A stretch of DNA of 64,000 nucleotides from Lachnoclostridium edouardi (GCF_900240245.1 NZ_OESQ01000001.1:1480157-1544156), one strand, 5' to 3'. Shown: positions 25,977-35,637, counted from the stretch's first letter. Notes: generated by a model from the letters alone, not told the origin. A program made the numbers and translations.

Positions 25977-26918
25977 ATGGCACAACACGCAATTTTGCGA
26001 TTTGAAAAACACAAGGGCAATCCGGCAAGACCGCTGGAAGCCCATCACGAACGGCAAAAGGAACAGTACGCCAGCAATCCCGACATTGACACCAGCCGGA
26101 GCAAGTACAACTTCCATATCGTTAAGCCAGAGGGCAGGTACTACCACTTCATTAAAAGCCGCATTGAACAAGCTGGCTGCCGCACCCGCAGGGACAGCAC
26201 CCGGTTTGTGGATACGCTGATTACCGCCAGCCCGGAATTTTTTAAGAAGAAGTCCCCAAAGGAGATACAGGAATTTTTCCAGAGGGCGGCTGATTTCTTA
26301 ATCGGGCGTGTAGGGAAAGAAAATATCGTGTCGGCGGTGGTACACATGGACGAGAAAACGCCCCACCTGCATTTGGTCTTTGTCCCTCTGACAGAGGACA
26401 ACCGCCTGTGTGCAAAGGAGATTATAGGGAATAGAGCCAACCTCACAAAATGGCAGGACGATTTTCACGCCTATATGGTGGAGAAATATCCCGACTTGGA
26501 GCGTGGGGAAAGTGCCAGCAAGACAGGCAGGAAGCATATCCCCACCCGTCTGTTCAAGCAGGCGGTCAATCTCTCCAAACAGGCAAGAGCCATTGAAGCC
26601 ACGCTGGGCGATATTACCCCGTTCAACGCCGGAAAGAAAAAAGAGGAAGCCCTCTCCCTGCTGAAAAAATGGTTTCCGCAGATGGAGAACTTCTCCGGTC
26701 AGCTCAAAAAATACAAGGTTACAATAAACGACCTTTTAGCAGAAAATGAACAGTTGGAAGCCAGAGCCAAAGCCAGCGAAAAGGGCAAGATGAAAGATAC
26801 GATGGAACGGGCAAAGCTGGAAAGCGAGCTGAAAGACATTCAGCGGCTGGTAGACCGTATCCCGCCGGAGGTGCTGGCAGAACTGAAACGGCAACAGCGG
26901 CACACAAGGGAACGGTGA
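25977..26918 (+). CDS. MobV-family relaxase (plasmid recombination enzyme, Pre/Mob; TnpZ-like)
   Basis: 313 residues. The N-terminal ILRFEKHKGNPA and the metal-binding HMDEKTPHLHLVFVPL (HxDEx2PHxH) define MobV relaxases of the pMV158 MobM type. The C-terminal third is a coiled coil (ENEQLEARAKASEKGKMKD). It would nick oriT and pilot the strand when a helper conjugative system is present; no coupling protein or mating-pore genes are in the element. A short inverted repeat (about 25922-25945) precedes the start, but the best oriT match is at the left end. Confidence 0.9.
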   Translation: MAQHAILRFEKHKGNPARPLEAHHERQKEQYASNPDIDTSRSKYNFHIVKPEGRYYHFIKSRIEQAGCRTRRDSTRFVDTLITASPEFFKKKSPKEIQEFFQRAADFLIGRVGKENIVSAVVHMDEKTPHLHLVFVPLTEDNRLCAKEIIGNRANLTKWQDDFHAYMVEKYPDLERGESASKTGRKHIPTRLFKQAVNLSKQARAIEATLGDITPFNAGKKKEEALSLLKKWFPQMENFSGQLKKYKVTINDLLAENEQLEARAKASEKGKMKDTMERAKLESELKDIQRLVDRIPPEVLAELKRQQRHTRER

Positions 26919-26988
26919 TTGATGGCAGAAAACATTTCACGCCGCAGCATGGCGGCACTGCACTTTGAAAATTAAATACGGAGGTACT

Positions 26989-27180
26989 ATGGAGCATATC
27001 AGATACAAGAAAGAAACCGAAGTCGTGACTTTTCAGGGAAAGGAAATCACGCTGGAAAATCTCTCTCCGGTGTTCACGCCGGAGCAGGAAGCGGCAAAAC
27101 GCCGGGAGCTGGAACAGCAGCTTTATGAGGTGTTCCGCAAGTATGCCGACAAACGGCAGAGTGAGGAAGCCGGGGCATAA
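26989..27180 (+). CDS. TnpW-like small transposon protein
   Basis: 63 residues from ATG 26989 behind GGAGG. The core LENLSPVFTPEQEAAKRRELEQQLYEVFRKYADKR matches what I recall of TnpW, a small protein encoded just upstream of tnpX in Tn4451-type elements. It is predicted helical; possibly an accessory or directionality protein. A very short open frame (16 codons) separates it from mob. Confidence 0.8.
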   Translation: MEHIRYKKETEVVTFQGKEITLENLSPVFTPEQEAAKRRELEQQLYEVFRKYADKRQSEEAGA

Positions 27181-27274
27181 GGTTTTCCGAAGCCATCGTT
27201 GATTTGCGGGGCTGCTGGCGGTATAATAAAGCTGTCAGCAGCTCCGTTTCTTTTTTAAGAAAAGGAGCGACAAT

Positions 27275-28786
27275 ATGAATAATCGAATAGACGCAATCTA
27301 TGCAAGACAATCGGTGGACAAAAAGGACAGCATTTCCATTGAAAGCCAGATTGAATTTTGCAAATACGAGTTGAAAGGCGGTAACTGCAAGGAATACACA
27401 GACAAGGGGTACAGCGGCAAGAACACAGACCGTCCGAAGTTTCAAGAACTGGTGCGGGACATCAAGCGGGGCTTGATTGCAAAGGTCGTGGTTTACAAGC
27501 TCGACCGTATCAGCCGTTCCATTCTGGACTTTGCCAATATGATGGAGCTGTTCCAACAGTACAATGTAGAGTTTGTGTCCTCTACGGAAAAGTTTGATAC
27601 CTCCACCCCGATGGGGCGGGCGATGCTGAATATCTGTATCGTGTTCGCCCAGCTTGAACGGGAAACGATACAGAAGCGGGTGACGGACGCTTATTATTCC
27701 CGCAGCCAGCGAGGCTTCAAGATGGGTGGGAAAGCCCCTTACGGCTTCCATACAGAGCCGATTAAGATGGACGGTATCAACACAAAGAAGCTGGTGGTAA
27801 ACCCGGAGGAAGCGGCAAATATCCGGCTGATGTTTGAGATGTACGCCCAGCCCACAACCTCCTACGGGGACATTACCCGGTACTTTGCCGAACAGGGAAT
27901 TTTATTCAACGGCAAGGAACTAATACGCCCCACGCTGGCGCAGATGTTACGCAATCCTGTCTATGTGCAGGCAGACCTTGATGTGTACGAATTTTTCAAA
28001 AGTCAAGGGACAATCATTGTCAATGACGCTGCCGATTTTACCGGCATGAATGGCTGCTATCTGTATCAAGGGCGGGATGTGAAGCCCAGCAAAAAGAACG
28101 ACTTGAAAGACCAAATGCTGGTGCTGGCTCCCCATGAGGGCATTGTCCCCTCCGACATCTGGCTGACCTGCCGCAAGAAGCTGATGAACAACATGAAAAT
28201 CCAGTCTGCCCGAAAAGCCACCCATACATGGCTGGCGGGAAAAATCAAGTGCGGAAACTGCGGGTATGCCCTTATGAGCATTAACAATCCTGTGGGAAAG
28301 CAATATCTCCGCTGCACAAAGCGGCTGGACAATAAAAGCTGTGCCGGGTGCGGGAAAATCATCACTTCGGAGCTGGAAGCGGTTGTTTATCAGCAGATGG
28401 TGAAGAAGCTGGCAAGCTACAAAACGCTGACGGGCAGAAAAAAAGCGGCAAAGGCAAACCCGAAAATCGCCGCCCTGCAAGTGGAACTTCTCCATGTGGA
28501 CAGCGAGATTGAAAAGCTGGTGGACAGTCTGACGGGTGCAAACAATGTTCTGCTCTCCTATGTGAATGTGAAGATAGCGGAACTGGACGGACGCAAGCAG
28601 GAACTTCTGGCGAGGATAGCGGAGTTGACGGTGGAAGCCATCAGCCCGGAACAGGTCAGCCAGATTTCCGGCTACCTCGACACATGGGACAATGTATCCT
28701 TTGATGACAAGCGGCGTGTGGTGGATTTGATGATTACCACCGTTGCCGCTACAAGTGACAGCTTGAACATCACATGGAAAATCTGA
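27275..28786 (+). CDS. Large serine recombinase (TnpX-like integrase of the element)
   Basis: 503 residues. The resolvase catalytic domain begins AIYARQSVDKKD with the nucleophile Ser in ARQS, then YKLDRISRS and the E helix. The recombinase domain has KAPYGFHTE and LAQMLRNPVYV, and the zinc ribbon is IKCGNCGYAL with CAGCGK. A coiled-coil motif follows. It is shorter than the 707-residue TnpX but contains all modules. It lies at the element's right end, 60 bases from the junction, and should catalyse integration and excision. Confidence 0.93.
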   Translation: MNNRIDAIYARQSVDKKDSISIESQIEFCKYELKGGNCKEYTDKGYSGKNTDRPKFQELVRDIKRGLIAKVVVYKLDRISRSILDFANMMELFQQYNVEFVSSTEKFDTSTPMGRAMLNICIVFAQLERETIQKRVTDAYYSRSQRGFKMGGKAPYGFHTEPIKMDGINTKKLVVNPEEAANIRLMFEMYAQPTTSYGDITRYFAEQGILFNGKELIRPTLAQMLRNPVYVQADLDVYEFFKSQGTIIVNDAADFTGMNGCYLYQGRDVKPSKKNDLKDQMLVLAPHEGIVPSDIWLTCRKKLMNNMKIQSARKATHTWLAGKIKCGNCGYALMSINNPVGKQYLRCTKRLDNKSCAGCGKIITSELEAVVYQQMVKKLASYKTLTGRKKAAKANPKIAALQVELLHVDSEIEKLVDSLTGANNVLLSYVNVKIAELDGRKQELLARIAELTVEAISPEQVSQISGYLDTWDNVSFDDKRRVVDLMITTVAATSDSLNITWKI

Positions 28787-28809
28787 CGGGCGGCACACCT
28801 CCCGTCAGA
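28782..28809 (+). terminator. Hairpin at the recombinase stop codon
   Basis: TCTGACGGG pairs perfectly with CCCGTCAGA; the TGA stop of the recombinase lies in the first arm. Confidence 0.6.
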
Positions 28810-28819
28810 CCGTTACCCT

Positions 28820-28839
28820 GTGTAGTCCCTTGTAAACTG
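28820..28839 (-). repeat. Right terminal inverted repeat of the element
   Basis: GTGTAGTCCCTTGTAAACTG, the complement of 21670-21689 with one mismatch, lies four bases inside the right TTA. Confidence 0.88.
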
Positions 28840-28846
28840 TACTTTA

Positions 28847-29357
28847 TAGCAGACTAAAACACGAACTGAAATGTGAAAATGAAATGTTCTGGTATTTTAT
28901 TATTCGCTTTTTGGCAGCTACAGGGGCCCGCATCAGCGAATTAACGCAAATAAAATTTGAATATTTGTCTTTAGGTTATATGGACCTATGTTCAAAAGGA
29001 GGGAAAGTGCGAAGAATTTATTTTCCTGAATCCCTTTGTGCAGAGGCCCTTTCCTGGTTTTCCACTAATGGCGCTTCAAAAGGGTTTTTATTTGTCAATC
29101 ACCGGGGAATCCCCATGACGCCCAGGGGAATCAGCAATCACTTAAAGCTTCTGGCCAAACAATATAATATTGAACCTGAAAGGGTTTATCCCCATTCCTT
29201 CCGCCACTTGTTTGCTAAGAACTTTTTAAAGAAGTTTAATGATATTTCACTGCTGGCAGATTTAATGGGACATGAAAGCATTGAAACCACAAGGATTTAT
29301 TTGACCAGCACCAGCCAGGAGCAGCAATCCCTTATTGATGAAATTGTCACGTGGTAA
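28847..29357 (+). pseudogene. Second tyrosine recombinase, C-terminal catalytic part
   Basis: Reading from the element junction, the frame gives SRLKHELKCENE, then FIIRFLAATGARISEL with the catalytic Arg, HSFRHLF, LMGHESIETT and Tyr in RIYLT. It aligns residue for residue with the upstream paralog. It lacks its own start and is disconnected from its DNA-binding half. Its stop overlaps the convergent AI-2E-type gene by 11 bases. Confidence 0.92.
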
Positions 29358-30423
29358 ATTCCTTATTTTCATAGGCCTCTATAATATCTTCAATTAAAAT
29401 CAGCCCAATAGGCCCTAAAATAAATCCCAGCAGGCCGAACAACTGCCATCCTACATACAGGGAAACCAGGGATTCTAAAGGCGTAAGCCCCATTTGGTTT
29501 CCCATTATTTTTGCTTCTAAAAATTCTCTCATAAAATAGCATATTAAATAAAGAGCAATCAGCACTGCCCCGCTTGCAAAATTCCCTCTGACAAAATCTA
29601 TGATTGCCCAGGGAATCAGAATAGTTCCTGTTCCAAAAACAGGGAGGGCATCTAAAAGACCAATAAAAATCCCCAATATAATATAATAAGGATTTTTTAA
29701 AATCCACAGCCCTAAAGCGCATAAAAACATTGTAAGCAGCAAAATGGTGCCCTGAGTTTTTACAAAAGCCCTGCCGGCCTGCATAAGCCTGCAGCCTATC
29801 ATATCATATTCCTTCCAAAAAATAGAATTCTGCCGCCTTTGCTTTAAGCTTTCCATCTCCTGAAGGGAGAGAATGGTTCCCAGGAATATAATCACGCCTA
29901 CTATCATAACCTTGACAGTATAGCTGACAACTGTCATAGAATTTATCATTAAAAAAGGCATGGCGGTTTCTTTTATTTTAACTTTCAAACCTGCCAAAAT
30001 CTCCCTTACTAGTCTTACCAGGCAGTTTGGCTCTAAACCAAACGCATTTTCCAGGCTGTGACACTGACCTGTCATCCAATAATCCAGATTTTCTATCCAA
30101 ACAGGCAGATTATCGGATAACAAAGTAATTTCCCGGCATATTTTTTCAACGCCAAAGTAAACTCCAACTCCTGCTAAGATTAATATGACTAAAAACTCCA
30201 GGCCTCCAATAATGCCAATGGGAAGATATCGTTTTTTTCCTTTTAAATTAATATAAAGATTTTTTTGAATCCACGCTGCAGATGGCTTTAAACATATTGC
30301 AAATAAATAAGCAGCTAAAAAAGGAATTACGAGAGGCAGCAGATATTTAAATCCTACATACACAACTCCCGTAATTCCCACTATTAATAAAATTTTCTTC
30401 TGTTTCTTACTTGGTTTGCCCAT
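29347..30423 (-). CDS. AI-2E family transporter / YtvI-like permease
   Basis: About 358 residues. There are hydrophobic segments near the N-terminus (LLPLVIPFLAAYLFAICLKP), a long central amphipathic stretch, then clustered helices with GIFIGLLDALPVFGTGTILIPWA, the hallmark of the AI-2E/PerM (former UPF0118) family. Members export varied solutes; one sporulation member is YtvI. ATG 30423 is chosen; an upstream TTG extends it by 13 residues. Substrate unknown. Confidence 0.82.
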   Translation of the reverse strand: MGKPSKKQKKILLIVGITGVVYVGFKYLLPLVIPFLAAYLFAICLKPSAAWIQKNLYINLKGKKRYLPIGIIGGLEFLVILILAGVGVYFGVEKICREITLLSDNLPVWIENLDYWMTGQCHSLENAFGLEPNCLVRLVREILAGLKVKIKETAMPFLMINSMTVVSYTVKVMIVGVIIFLGTILSLQEMESLKQRRQNSIFWKEYDMIGCRLMQAGRAFVKTQGTILLLTMFLCALGLWILKNPYYIILGIFIGLLDALPVFGTGTILIPWAIIDFVRGNFASGAVLIALYLICYFMREFLEAKIMGNQMGLTPLESLVSLYVGWQLFGLLGFILGPIGLILIEDIIEAYENKEFTT

Positions 30424-30498
30424 GGACCTCACCCGTTTCTGTTTTGTACTTCTTCTGTACAAAATCTAGTATGGCTCATAAAGCAAAAAATATTCTAA

Positions 30499-31221
30499 TT
30501 AATCAAAAAATGAAAATGCTTTTCCCTCTGGCTTTTCCTGGAACTCCATTTTCTTTCCAGAGACAGGGTGATAGAAAGATAAGCCTGTGGAGCACAGAGC
30601 TACTGTTTCTTTTAAGCCTCTTTTCTGGTTCCCTATTATATAGGAAGATTCTCCTCCATTATTTTCCATTTTTCCATATTTTTGATCCCCTGCCAAGGGC
30701 AGACCGCGGGAAGCAAATTGAACTCTAATCTGATGATGACGCCCTGTAAGCAGCTGTATTCTCACTAAAGAGTAGACTTGTCCCTGGATCTCTTTACTGC
30801 CTAGAACCTGATAGCTAAGTTCTGCTCTCTTGCAGCCTTCCACCGACTTATCCACAACTTGTGTATAATTAGTTTTTCCATCCTTCAACAAATAATCCAC
30901 ATACTTACCCACATTATCCACAGGTTTTCCACATATCACTGCTTCATATGTTTTTGTAAAAGTTCTCTGCTGTACCTGTTTACTTAAAGCTGCCGCTGCT
31001 TTTTTCGTTTTGGCATACACCATCATGCCCTGAACGGGCTTGTCAAGTCTGTGGATAACTCCCACATAAAGCTCCCTATTTGAGGGGGATAATTTGTGGA
31101 TATGTTTTTTAATTTCACTTACCATATCCGCTCCAAATCCCTTTGCTGACTGAGATTCTATACCTGCAGGTTTTTCCACAACTATTATACTTTGATCTTC
31201 AAAATAAACTTTTAATTTCAT
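30499..31221 (-). CDS. RluA-type pseudouridine synthase
   Basis: 240 residues. The catalytic Asp60 lies in GVIHRLDKPVQG, and LLTGRHHQIRVQFASRGLPLAGDQKYG is the conserved RluA C-terminal core. There is no N-terminal S4 domain, so it resembles the shorter single-domain members. It converts uridine to pseudouridine in rRNA or tRNA; the position cannot be told. It is divergent from the hemolysin III gene. Confidence 0.88.
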   Translation of the reverse strand: MKLKVYFEDQSIIVVEKPAGIESQSAKGFGADMVSEIKKHIHKLSPSNRELYVGVIHRLDKPVQGMMVYAKTKKAAAALSKQVQQRTFTKTYEAVICGKPVDNVGKYVDYLLKDGKTNYTQVVDKSVEGCKRAELSYQVLGSKEIQGQVYSLVRIQLLTGRHHQIRVQFASRGLPLAGDQKYGKMENNGGESSYIIGNQKRGLKETVALCSTGLSFYHPVSGKKMEFQEKPEGKAFSFFD

Positions 31222-31231
31222 TGGTTTTTCC

Positions 31232-31260
31232 TTGACTTTCTCAACTCAAAATGTTATAGT
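31232..31260 (+). promoter_or_regulatory. Promoter for the hemolysin III-like gene
   Basis: TTGACT at 31232-31237 and TATAGT at 31255-31260, 17 bp apart; AGGAGG follows at about 31322. Confidence 0.7.
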
Positions 31261-31333
31261 GTAATAAATTATTTGATATAGTTTTTAAAACTACATATGA
31301 TAGTAATATATATTTATCAATAGGAGGTTTTTT

Positions 31334-31984
31334 ATGAATTTTAAGCTAAAAGATCCTGGAAGCGCCATCACACATTTTATAGGTATGCTGCTGGCTTTAT
31401 TTGCCGCCTTCCCTTTACTGTACAAAGCGTCGGCTGAACATGGTTCTATGCACCTTACCACCTTGGCCATATTTATTATCAGCATGATTCTGCTTTACGC
31501 TGCCAGCACAGTTTATCATACTTTAGATATTTCTCCAGGTTTTAACAAAATTCTTAGGAAAATTGATCATATGATGATTTTTGTCCTTATAGCCGGGACA
31601 TACACCCCGGTATGCCTTATTGTGCTGGACAATCAAACAGGCTGGTTTCTCCTAGGACTTGTTTGGTCCATTGCCGCAGCCGGAATTTTGATCATGGCCT
31701 TCTGGATTACCTGCCCCAAATGGTTTTCTTCCGTTGTGTACATTTCAATGGGCTGGGTATGTATTCTGGCTATTACAAAGATTTTTAAGGCCCTTTCTCC
31801 GTCGGCTTTTCTATGGCTTTTAGCCGGGGGAATTATCTACACAGCGGGAGGTGTTATTTACGCCTTAAAACTGCCGATTTTTAACTCCCGCCATAAAAAC
31901 TTTGGCTCCCATGAAATTTTCCACTTGTTTGTTATGGGAGGAAGCTTCTGTCATTATATCATGATGTATCAGTTTGTGGCATAA
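31334..31984 (+). CDS. trhA: Hemolysin III / TrhA family membrane protein (PAQR)
   Basis: 216 residues with seven predicted membrane helices. PAQR/hemolysin III landmarks are AASTVYHTLD, DHMMIFVLIAGTYTPV and the C-terminal HEIFHLFVMGGSFCHY, providing the conserved Ser, Asp and three His that bind zinc. In E. coli and Bacillus, relatives are linked to membrane-fluidity homeostasis rather than true hemolysis. Single gene with its own promoter. Confidence 0.88.
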   Translation: MNFKLKDPGSAITHFIGMLLALFAAFPLLYKASAEHGSMHLTTLAIFIISMILLYAASTVYHTLDISPGFNKILRKIDHMMIFVLIAGTYTPVCLIVLDNQTGWFLLGLVWSIAAAGILIMAFWITCPKWFSSVVYISMGWVCILAITKIFKALSPSAFLWLLAGGIIYTAGGVIYALKLPIFNSRHKNFGSHEIFHLFVMGGSFCHYIMMYQFVA

Positions 31985-32026
31985 ACTTTTATTTCTCCAC
32001 ACCGCAAAAACGCCGGGAAGTCCTTT

Positions 32027-32347
32027 TTATATTAAGGACTTATCCCGGCATTTATTATTTATTACAGAAAAATCACTGGATTTATTAACCATCTCTTTTT
32101 TAGAGCAGATTAAAAGCTCCTTCTGCCGGCGGCTCATTTTTTTAATTGCCGCCTCCCGCTTCATGGCCTCTTCCTTTGTCTCATACATTTCATAATAAAC
32201 TAAGGCTACTGGTCTTCTGCTTTTTGTATATTTGGCTCCCTTTCCGCTGTTATGGGCCTTCATTCTCTTCTCCAGATGGTTTGTCCAGCCGCAATAAAAG
32301 GTTTTATCAGCGCACTCCACCATGTATGTATAATTCATTTTCTCCAT
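32027..32347 (-). CDS. GIY-YIG nuclease superfamily protein
   Basis: 106 residues (103 if Met4 is used). The single GIY-YIG domain shows YTYMVECADKTFYCGWT, HNSGKGAKYTKSRRPV and YYEMYETKEEAMKREAAIKK, with the catalytic Arg and Glu. These small stand-alone proteins (YhbQ-like) may process DNA, but their roles are poorly defined. It converges with the hemolysin III gene. Confidence 0.88.
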   Translation of the reverse strand: MEKMNYTYMVECADKTFYCGWTNHLEKRMKAHNSGKGAKYTKSRRPVALVYYEMYETKEEAMKREAAIKKMSRRQKELLICSKKEMVNKSSDFSVINNKCRDKSLI

Positions 32348-32526
32348 ATCCTGTTCCAGCTGTTATGTAAACGGCAACAACGCCTTGCAACTGCGTTATC
32401 ACCGTCCAGGTTGCCCTGTCATCTATGTGAAGCACCAGCTGGATGCATTGTTGTTTCCTGCTGATACTATATCATATGACCGGACTCCTATTTTGTGCAG
32501 CGTTTTTTCTGCTGCCCTAAACTATT

Positions 32527-34098
32527 TCAGCCTTGAGCAATCTCTTTTACTAGCAGCAATTTATCTCCCGGCTGTATTTTATCACTTGTAAGTCCATTTG
32601 TCTCCATAATATTATCCACAGTAGTGTGAAATTTCTTAGCGATTTTCCACAAGCTATCCCCCGGCTGCACTACATAGCCTACAATTCCCGGCAGCTTCTG
32701 AAGCTTCTGCACATCCATTGGCTGTGTTGCTGCGCTGGAAATTACCTGGTGGCAAACCGGCTGCAGCACCAGCAGATCTAAATTTACAACTGCCTTTACT
32801 TCCACCACGTCTCCGCCCATCATTACAGCTGTAAGCTGATCTATGCTGGAGTTCAGCTGATAAATACTATTTTCTGTCAGACCCTTGGCATCTGCCATAT
32901 AATGAAATGGAATCATTTCTGTTCTGGATCTAATAGGCTCATTGTCGTCTGAAGTCATATAAAGCAGCTGGACCTCCAAAACGCCTTCAATATGAAGAGC
33001 ATCCTCTTTTATCTCTGTCTCATCAATTTTTACATTGCCTTCACTGTGGCAGATCTGAAGAATTCTCTCCCCATTATCCAGCTGTATTTTCTCAACAATT
33101 TTACACTTACATGCATTTTTTGCCAGAATCTTGTCAAAGCAGGCTTCCTCTATCTCCATAGTCACTTCTCTGTTGGTGGAGTAGAGATCGCTGAGAATTT
33201 CTACTTCTTCCTCTTCATACAGCTTAATATTCAATTCCACCACTGCGTCCAGCTCCAGCTCCCGCATCTCCCCGTCGTAATCTGGTTTTGCCTCCAGCTC
33301 CTTGTGAACTAATTTCATGGAAATCTGAGGAATCATCTCCTCCAAAGCTTCCGGCAGCTCTAATTCTCCGGAAAATGGCACGCTTTCCTCTAAATACTGT
33401 ACCGGGCCGTCCTCCCCTTCTCCTGTGTAGATGACAAACACCATCAGTTCGCCTTCCATCACCAGCTTGCCGTCTAACGGTCTGGCGCTTTCTGCTCTTA
33501 AACGGATCTCACTCCACAAAATATGTTCCATATCCGGCTTATTTCCTGACAGAGAAATCAGTTCTTTTACCCTATATGTATCTTTTCTCCTGACAGCAAT
33601 CGCCGCTGCTTCCACCTTCTGTTTCTGCAGCTCCAGTTCCGCTCCGTCTTCGCTTCCTGCGCCTTCAATATCTACCGCCGCTTCCACATCTCTTAAAGTC
33701 TCTGTCTGAACTGTTAAAGTCACAAGAGCTTTTACACTCAGCTTTCTGGAATTAATCATACCTACGCTTAAATCATCCAGCTCCCATGCTGTCTCTGTAT
33801 AATCTCTTTCCTCCAGCCCCGGCACATTTACGCTTTCTTCAAAAGGAATAGAGCCGGCCAAGGTCTGCAGCCCACCGTCCGCCTTTCTGTACAATATACG
33901 GAAATCCAGCTTTCCTCTTACATTTACTTTTTCTCCCTGAGCTCTGGCTGATTCAATTTGTATTTCTCCGGCGTCCAAAAGAACCCTATCCACATCATCC
34001 ATGGTATCCGGAACAATAAAATCATCATCTAAAGTCAGCTGGGTGGAAGCCTTGTTTTTCCACTGATTCATATGAATATATTTTTTCAGCAGTTCCAT
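32527..34098 (-). CDS. sipL: SipL-like spore morphogenesis protein (DUF3794 repeats plus LysM)
   Basis: 523 residues. Repeated DUF3794 beta domains occupy roughly residues 30-450 (for example KVNVRGKLDFRILYRKADGG and ALHIEGVLEVQLLYM). A C-terminal LysM domain follows (YVVQPGDSLWKIAKKFHTT, ending KIQPGDKLLLV). This is the architecture of clostridial SipL, which tethers SpoIVA and the spore coat at the forespore. It should be expressed in the mother cell. A 160-bp stretch before the GIY-YIG gene shows no feature. Confidence 0.88.
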   Translation of the reverse strand: MELLKKYIHMNQWKNKASTQLTLDDDFIVPDTMDDVDRVLLDAGEIQIESARAQGEKVNVRGKLDFRILYRKADGGLQTLAGSIPFEESVNVPGLEERDYTETAWELDDLSVGMINSRKLSVKALVTLTVQTETLRDVEAAVDIEGAGSEDGAELELQKQKVEAAAIAVRRKDTYRVKELISLSGNKPDMEHILWSEIRLRAESARPLDGKLVMEGELMVFVIYTGEGEDGPVQYLEESVPFSGELELPEALEEMIPQISMKLVHKELEAKPDYDGEMRELELDAVVELNIKLYEEEEVEILSDLYSTNREVTMEIEEACFDKILAKNACKCKIVEKIQLDNGERILQICHSEGNVKIDETEIKEDALHIEGVLEVQLLYMTSDDNEPIRSRTEMIPFHYMADAKGLTENSIYQLNSSIDQLTAVMMGGDVVEVKAVVNLDLLVLQPVCHQVISSAATQPMDVQKLQKLPGIVGYVVQPGDSLWKIAKKFHTTVDNIMETNGLTSDKIQPGDKLLLVKEIAQG

Positions 34099-34153
34099 TC
34101 ATACACACACCTTTCTTACCTGAACTTATAAGAAAATGTATGCCAGCGCTTTT

Positions 34154-34999
34154 CTATTTATGCTCATACTCATCCATAAAGTGACGGCGCTCTCCGTTTT
34201 TTACATAACCAAGGCACGCATCCAGATTTACGTTCTCTGTGCTTTTAAAAATATTGTTTTCTATATTGGGATTATGTCTGCGGAAATACTGAATCAGCTC
34301 TTTCATCTCCTGCCTTTTTGAGGTTTTCACTTCCTCCTCCAGCACCTGCTCTTCCCTGATCTTCTCTGTAAATCTGCAGGCGCACTGCAGAAATCTAAGG
34401 TGATTAAATTCCTTCCAGGCCAGAATATCTGCTTCTTTTACATAATACAGGGGACGGATTAATTCCATCCCCTGAAAATTCGTACTGTGCAGCTTAGGCA
34501 TCATAGTATTAATCTGACCTCCATAAAGCATACTCATAAGCACAGTTTCTATAACATCGTCAAAATGGTGGCCTAAAGCAATTTTATTACAACCTAATTT
34601 CCTGGCGCTGTCATAAAGACAGCCTCTTCTCATTCTGGCGCAAAGATAGCACGGGGACTTCTCCTCATCAGCCACAACATGAAAAATTTGGGATTCCACA
34701 ATAGTTACAGGGATTTCCATTAATCTGGCATTTTCCTCTATCATCTTTCTGTTGGCAGGATGATATCCTGGGTCCATGACCAAATACTCTGCCTGAAATT
34801 CTACATTGCCGTGGCGTAAAATCTCCTGTATACATTTGGCAAGAAGCATAGAATCCTTGCCTCCTGATATGCACACGGCAACTCTGTCTCCCTGTTCAAT
34901 CATTTTATAATCCTGTAAAGCCTTTACAAAAGGTCTCCAAATCTCTTTGCGGAATTGTTTAATAATACTGCTTTCAATTTTCTGACAAGGGGTTTTCAT
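34154..34999 (-). CDS. TtcA-like PP-loop tRNA thiolation enzyme
   Basis: 281 residues. The PP-loop is SGGKDS at 45-50, the [11 protein letters not shown] pair and the later QCACRFT supply cysteines, and [20 protein letters not shown] is the TtcA/TtuA signature. Such enzymes thiolate cytidine 32 or related tRNA bases using ATP and a labile Fe-S cluster. Its start overlaps the stop of cysE by four bases (ATGA), implying translational coupling and a sulfur-related context. Confidence 0.85.
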   Translation of the reverse strand: MKTPCQKIESSIIKQFRKEIWRPFVKALQDYKMIEQGDRVAVCISGGKDSMLLAKCIQEILRHGNVEFQAEYLVMDPGYHPANRKMIEENARLMEIPVTIVESQIFHVVADEEKSPCYLCARMRRGCLYDSARKLGCNKIALGHHFDDVIETVLMSMLYGGQINTMMPKLHSTNFQGMELIRPLYYVKEADILAWKEFNHLRFLQCACRFTEKIREEQVLEEEVKTSKRQEMKELIQYFRRHNPNIENNIFKSTENVNLDACLGYVKNGERRHFMDEYEHK

Positions 35000-35637
35000 C
35001 TTTTCTCCAGCTCTTTCTCCAGTCTTGCCACGGCAGCCTCCAGCTCCTTCATTCTTTCCTTCATCTGGCAGTAATGTTCCACTGTCACTGTCTGAGGCTC
35101 CTGGCTGGGAATCCTGACGCCGTCCTTTTTAATCGGCTTTGCAGGAATTCCTGCCGCCGTCATATTATCCTCCAGCGGTTTTAAAAGCACTGCATTGGCC
35201 GCAATATTACAGTTATCTCCCACCTCAAAGGCTCCCAGAATTTTGGCTCCCGCCCCTACCATTACGTTATTGCCTAAAGTAGGATGGCGTTTTCCTTTCT
35301 GCGTGCCTACGCCTCCTAAGGTCACGCCCTGGTATATCGTGCAGTTATCCCCCACCACGGCAGTTTCTCCAATTACCACTCCCGCGCCGTGATCAATCAG
35401 AATTCCCCGGCCCAGCTGGGCTCCCGGGTGAATTTCAATCAAGGTAAAAAAGCGGGCGATCTGAGAAATCAGACGGGCAATAAATAACATTTTGTGGTTA
35501 TAAAACCAATGGGCAAACCTGTGCCATATTAATGCGTGAATGCCTTGATATAAAAGTAATACCTCTAACGCGCTGCGGGCCGCAGGATCTCTTTCCTGTA
35601 CAGCCTTAATATCCAACCATATATCTTTAAAAATCAT
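34996..35637 (-). CDS. cysE: Serine O-acetyltransferase
   Basis: 213 residues, the length of the short EpsC/CysE type. The left-handed beta-helix hexapeptide repeats include [43 protein letters not shown] and [10 protein letters not shown], with the catalytic His in the DHG segment. It makes O-acetylserine for cysteine synthesis. It is followed by the coupled TtcA-like gene. No T-box or riboswitch is seen upstream. Confidence 0.92.
   Translation of the reverse strand: MIFKDIWLDIKAVQERDPAARSALEVLLLYQGIHALIWHRFAHWFYNHKMLFIARLISQIARFFTLIEIHPGAQLGRGILIDHGAGVVIGETAVVGDNCTIYQGVTLGGVGTQKGKRHPTLGNNVMVGAGAKILGAFEVGDNCNIAANAVLLKPLEDNMTAAGIPAKPIKKDGVRIPSQEPQTVTVEHYCQMKERMKELEAAVARLEKELEKR

Larger units (their letters stand above)
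21664..28846 (+). mobile_element. Tn4451-family-like mobilizable element, about 7.18 kb, inserted in a tyrosine recombinase gene
   Basis: TTA direct repeats (21664-21666, 28844-28846) bound the insertion, consistent with the short core exchange of large serine recombinases. Near-perfect 20-bp inverted repeats lie just inside. Contents from left to right: hairpin and oriT, three immunity-like leftward genes with an XRE regulator, Cys-rich VLP protein, RepA-like protein, MobV relaxase, TnpW and serine recombinase. Gene order at the right end (mob, tnpW, recombinase) matches Tn4451-type elements. The base composition is more GC-rich than the surrounding genes. No antibiotic resistance gene is present. 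Confidence 0.92.

Noticed and set aside
32348..32526. Possible gene remnant between the GIY-YIG gene and sipL
   Set aside because: Open frames are short with no start signal and no recognisable similarity.
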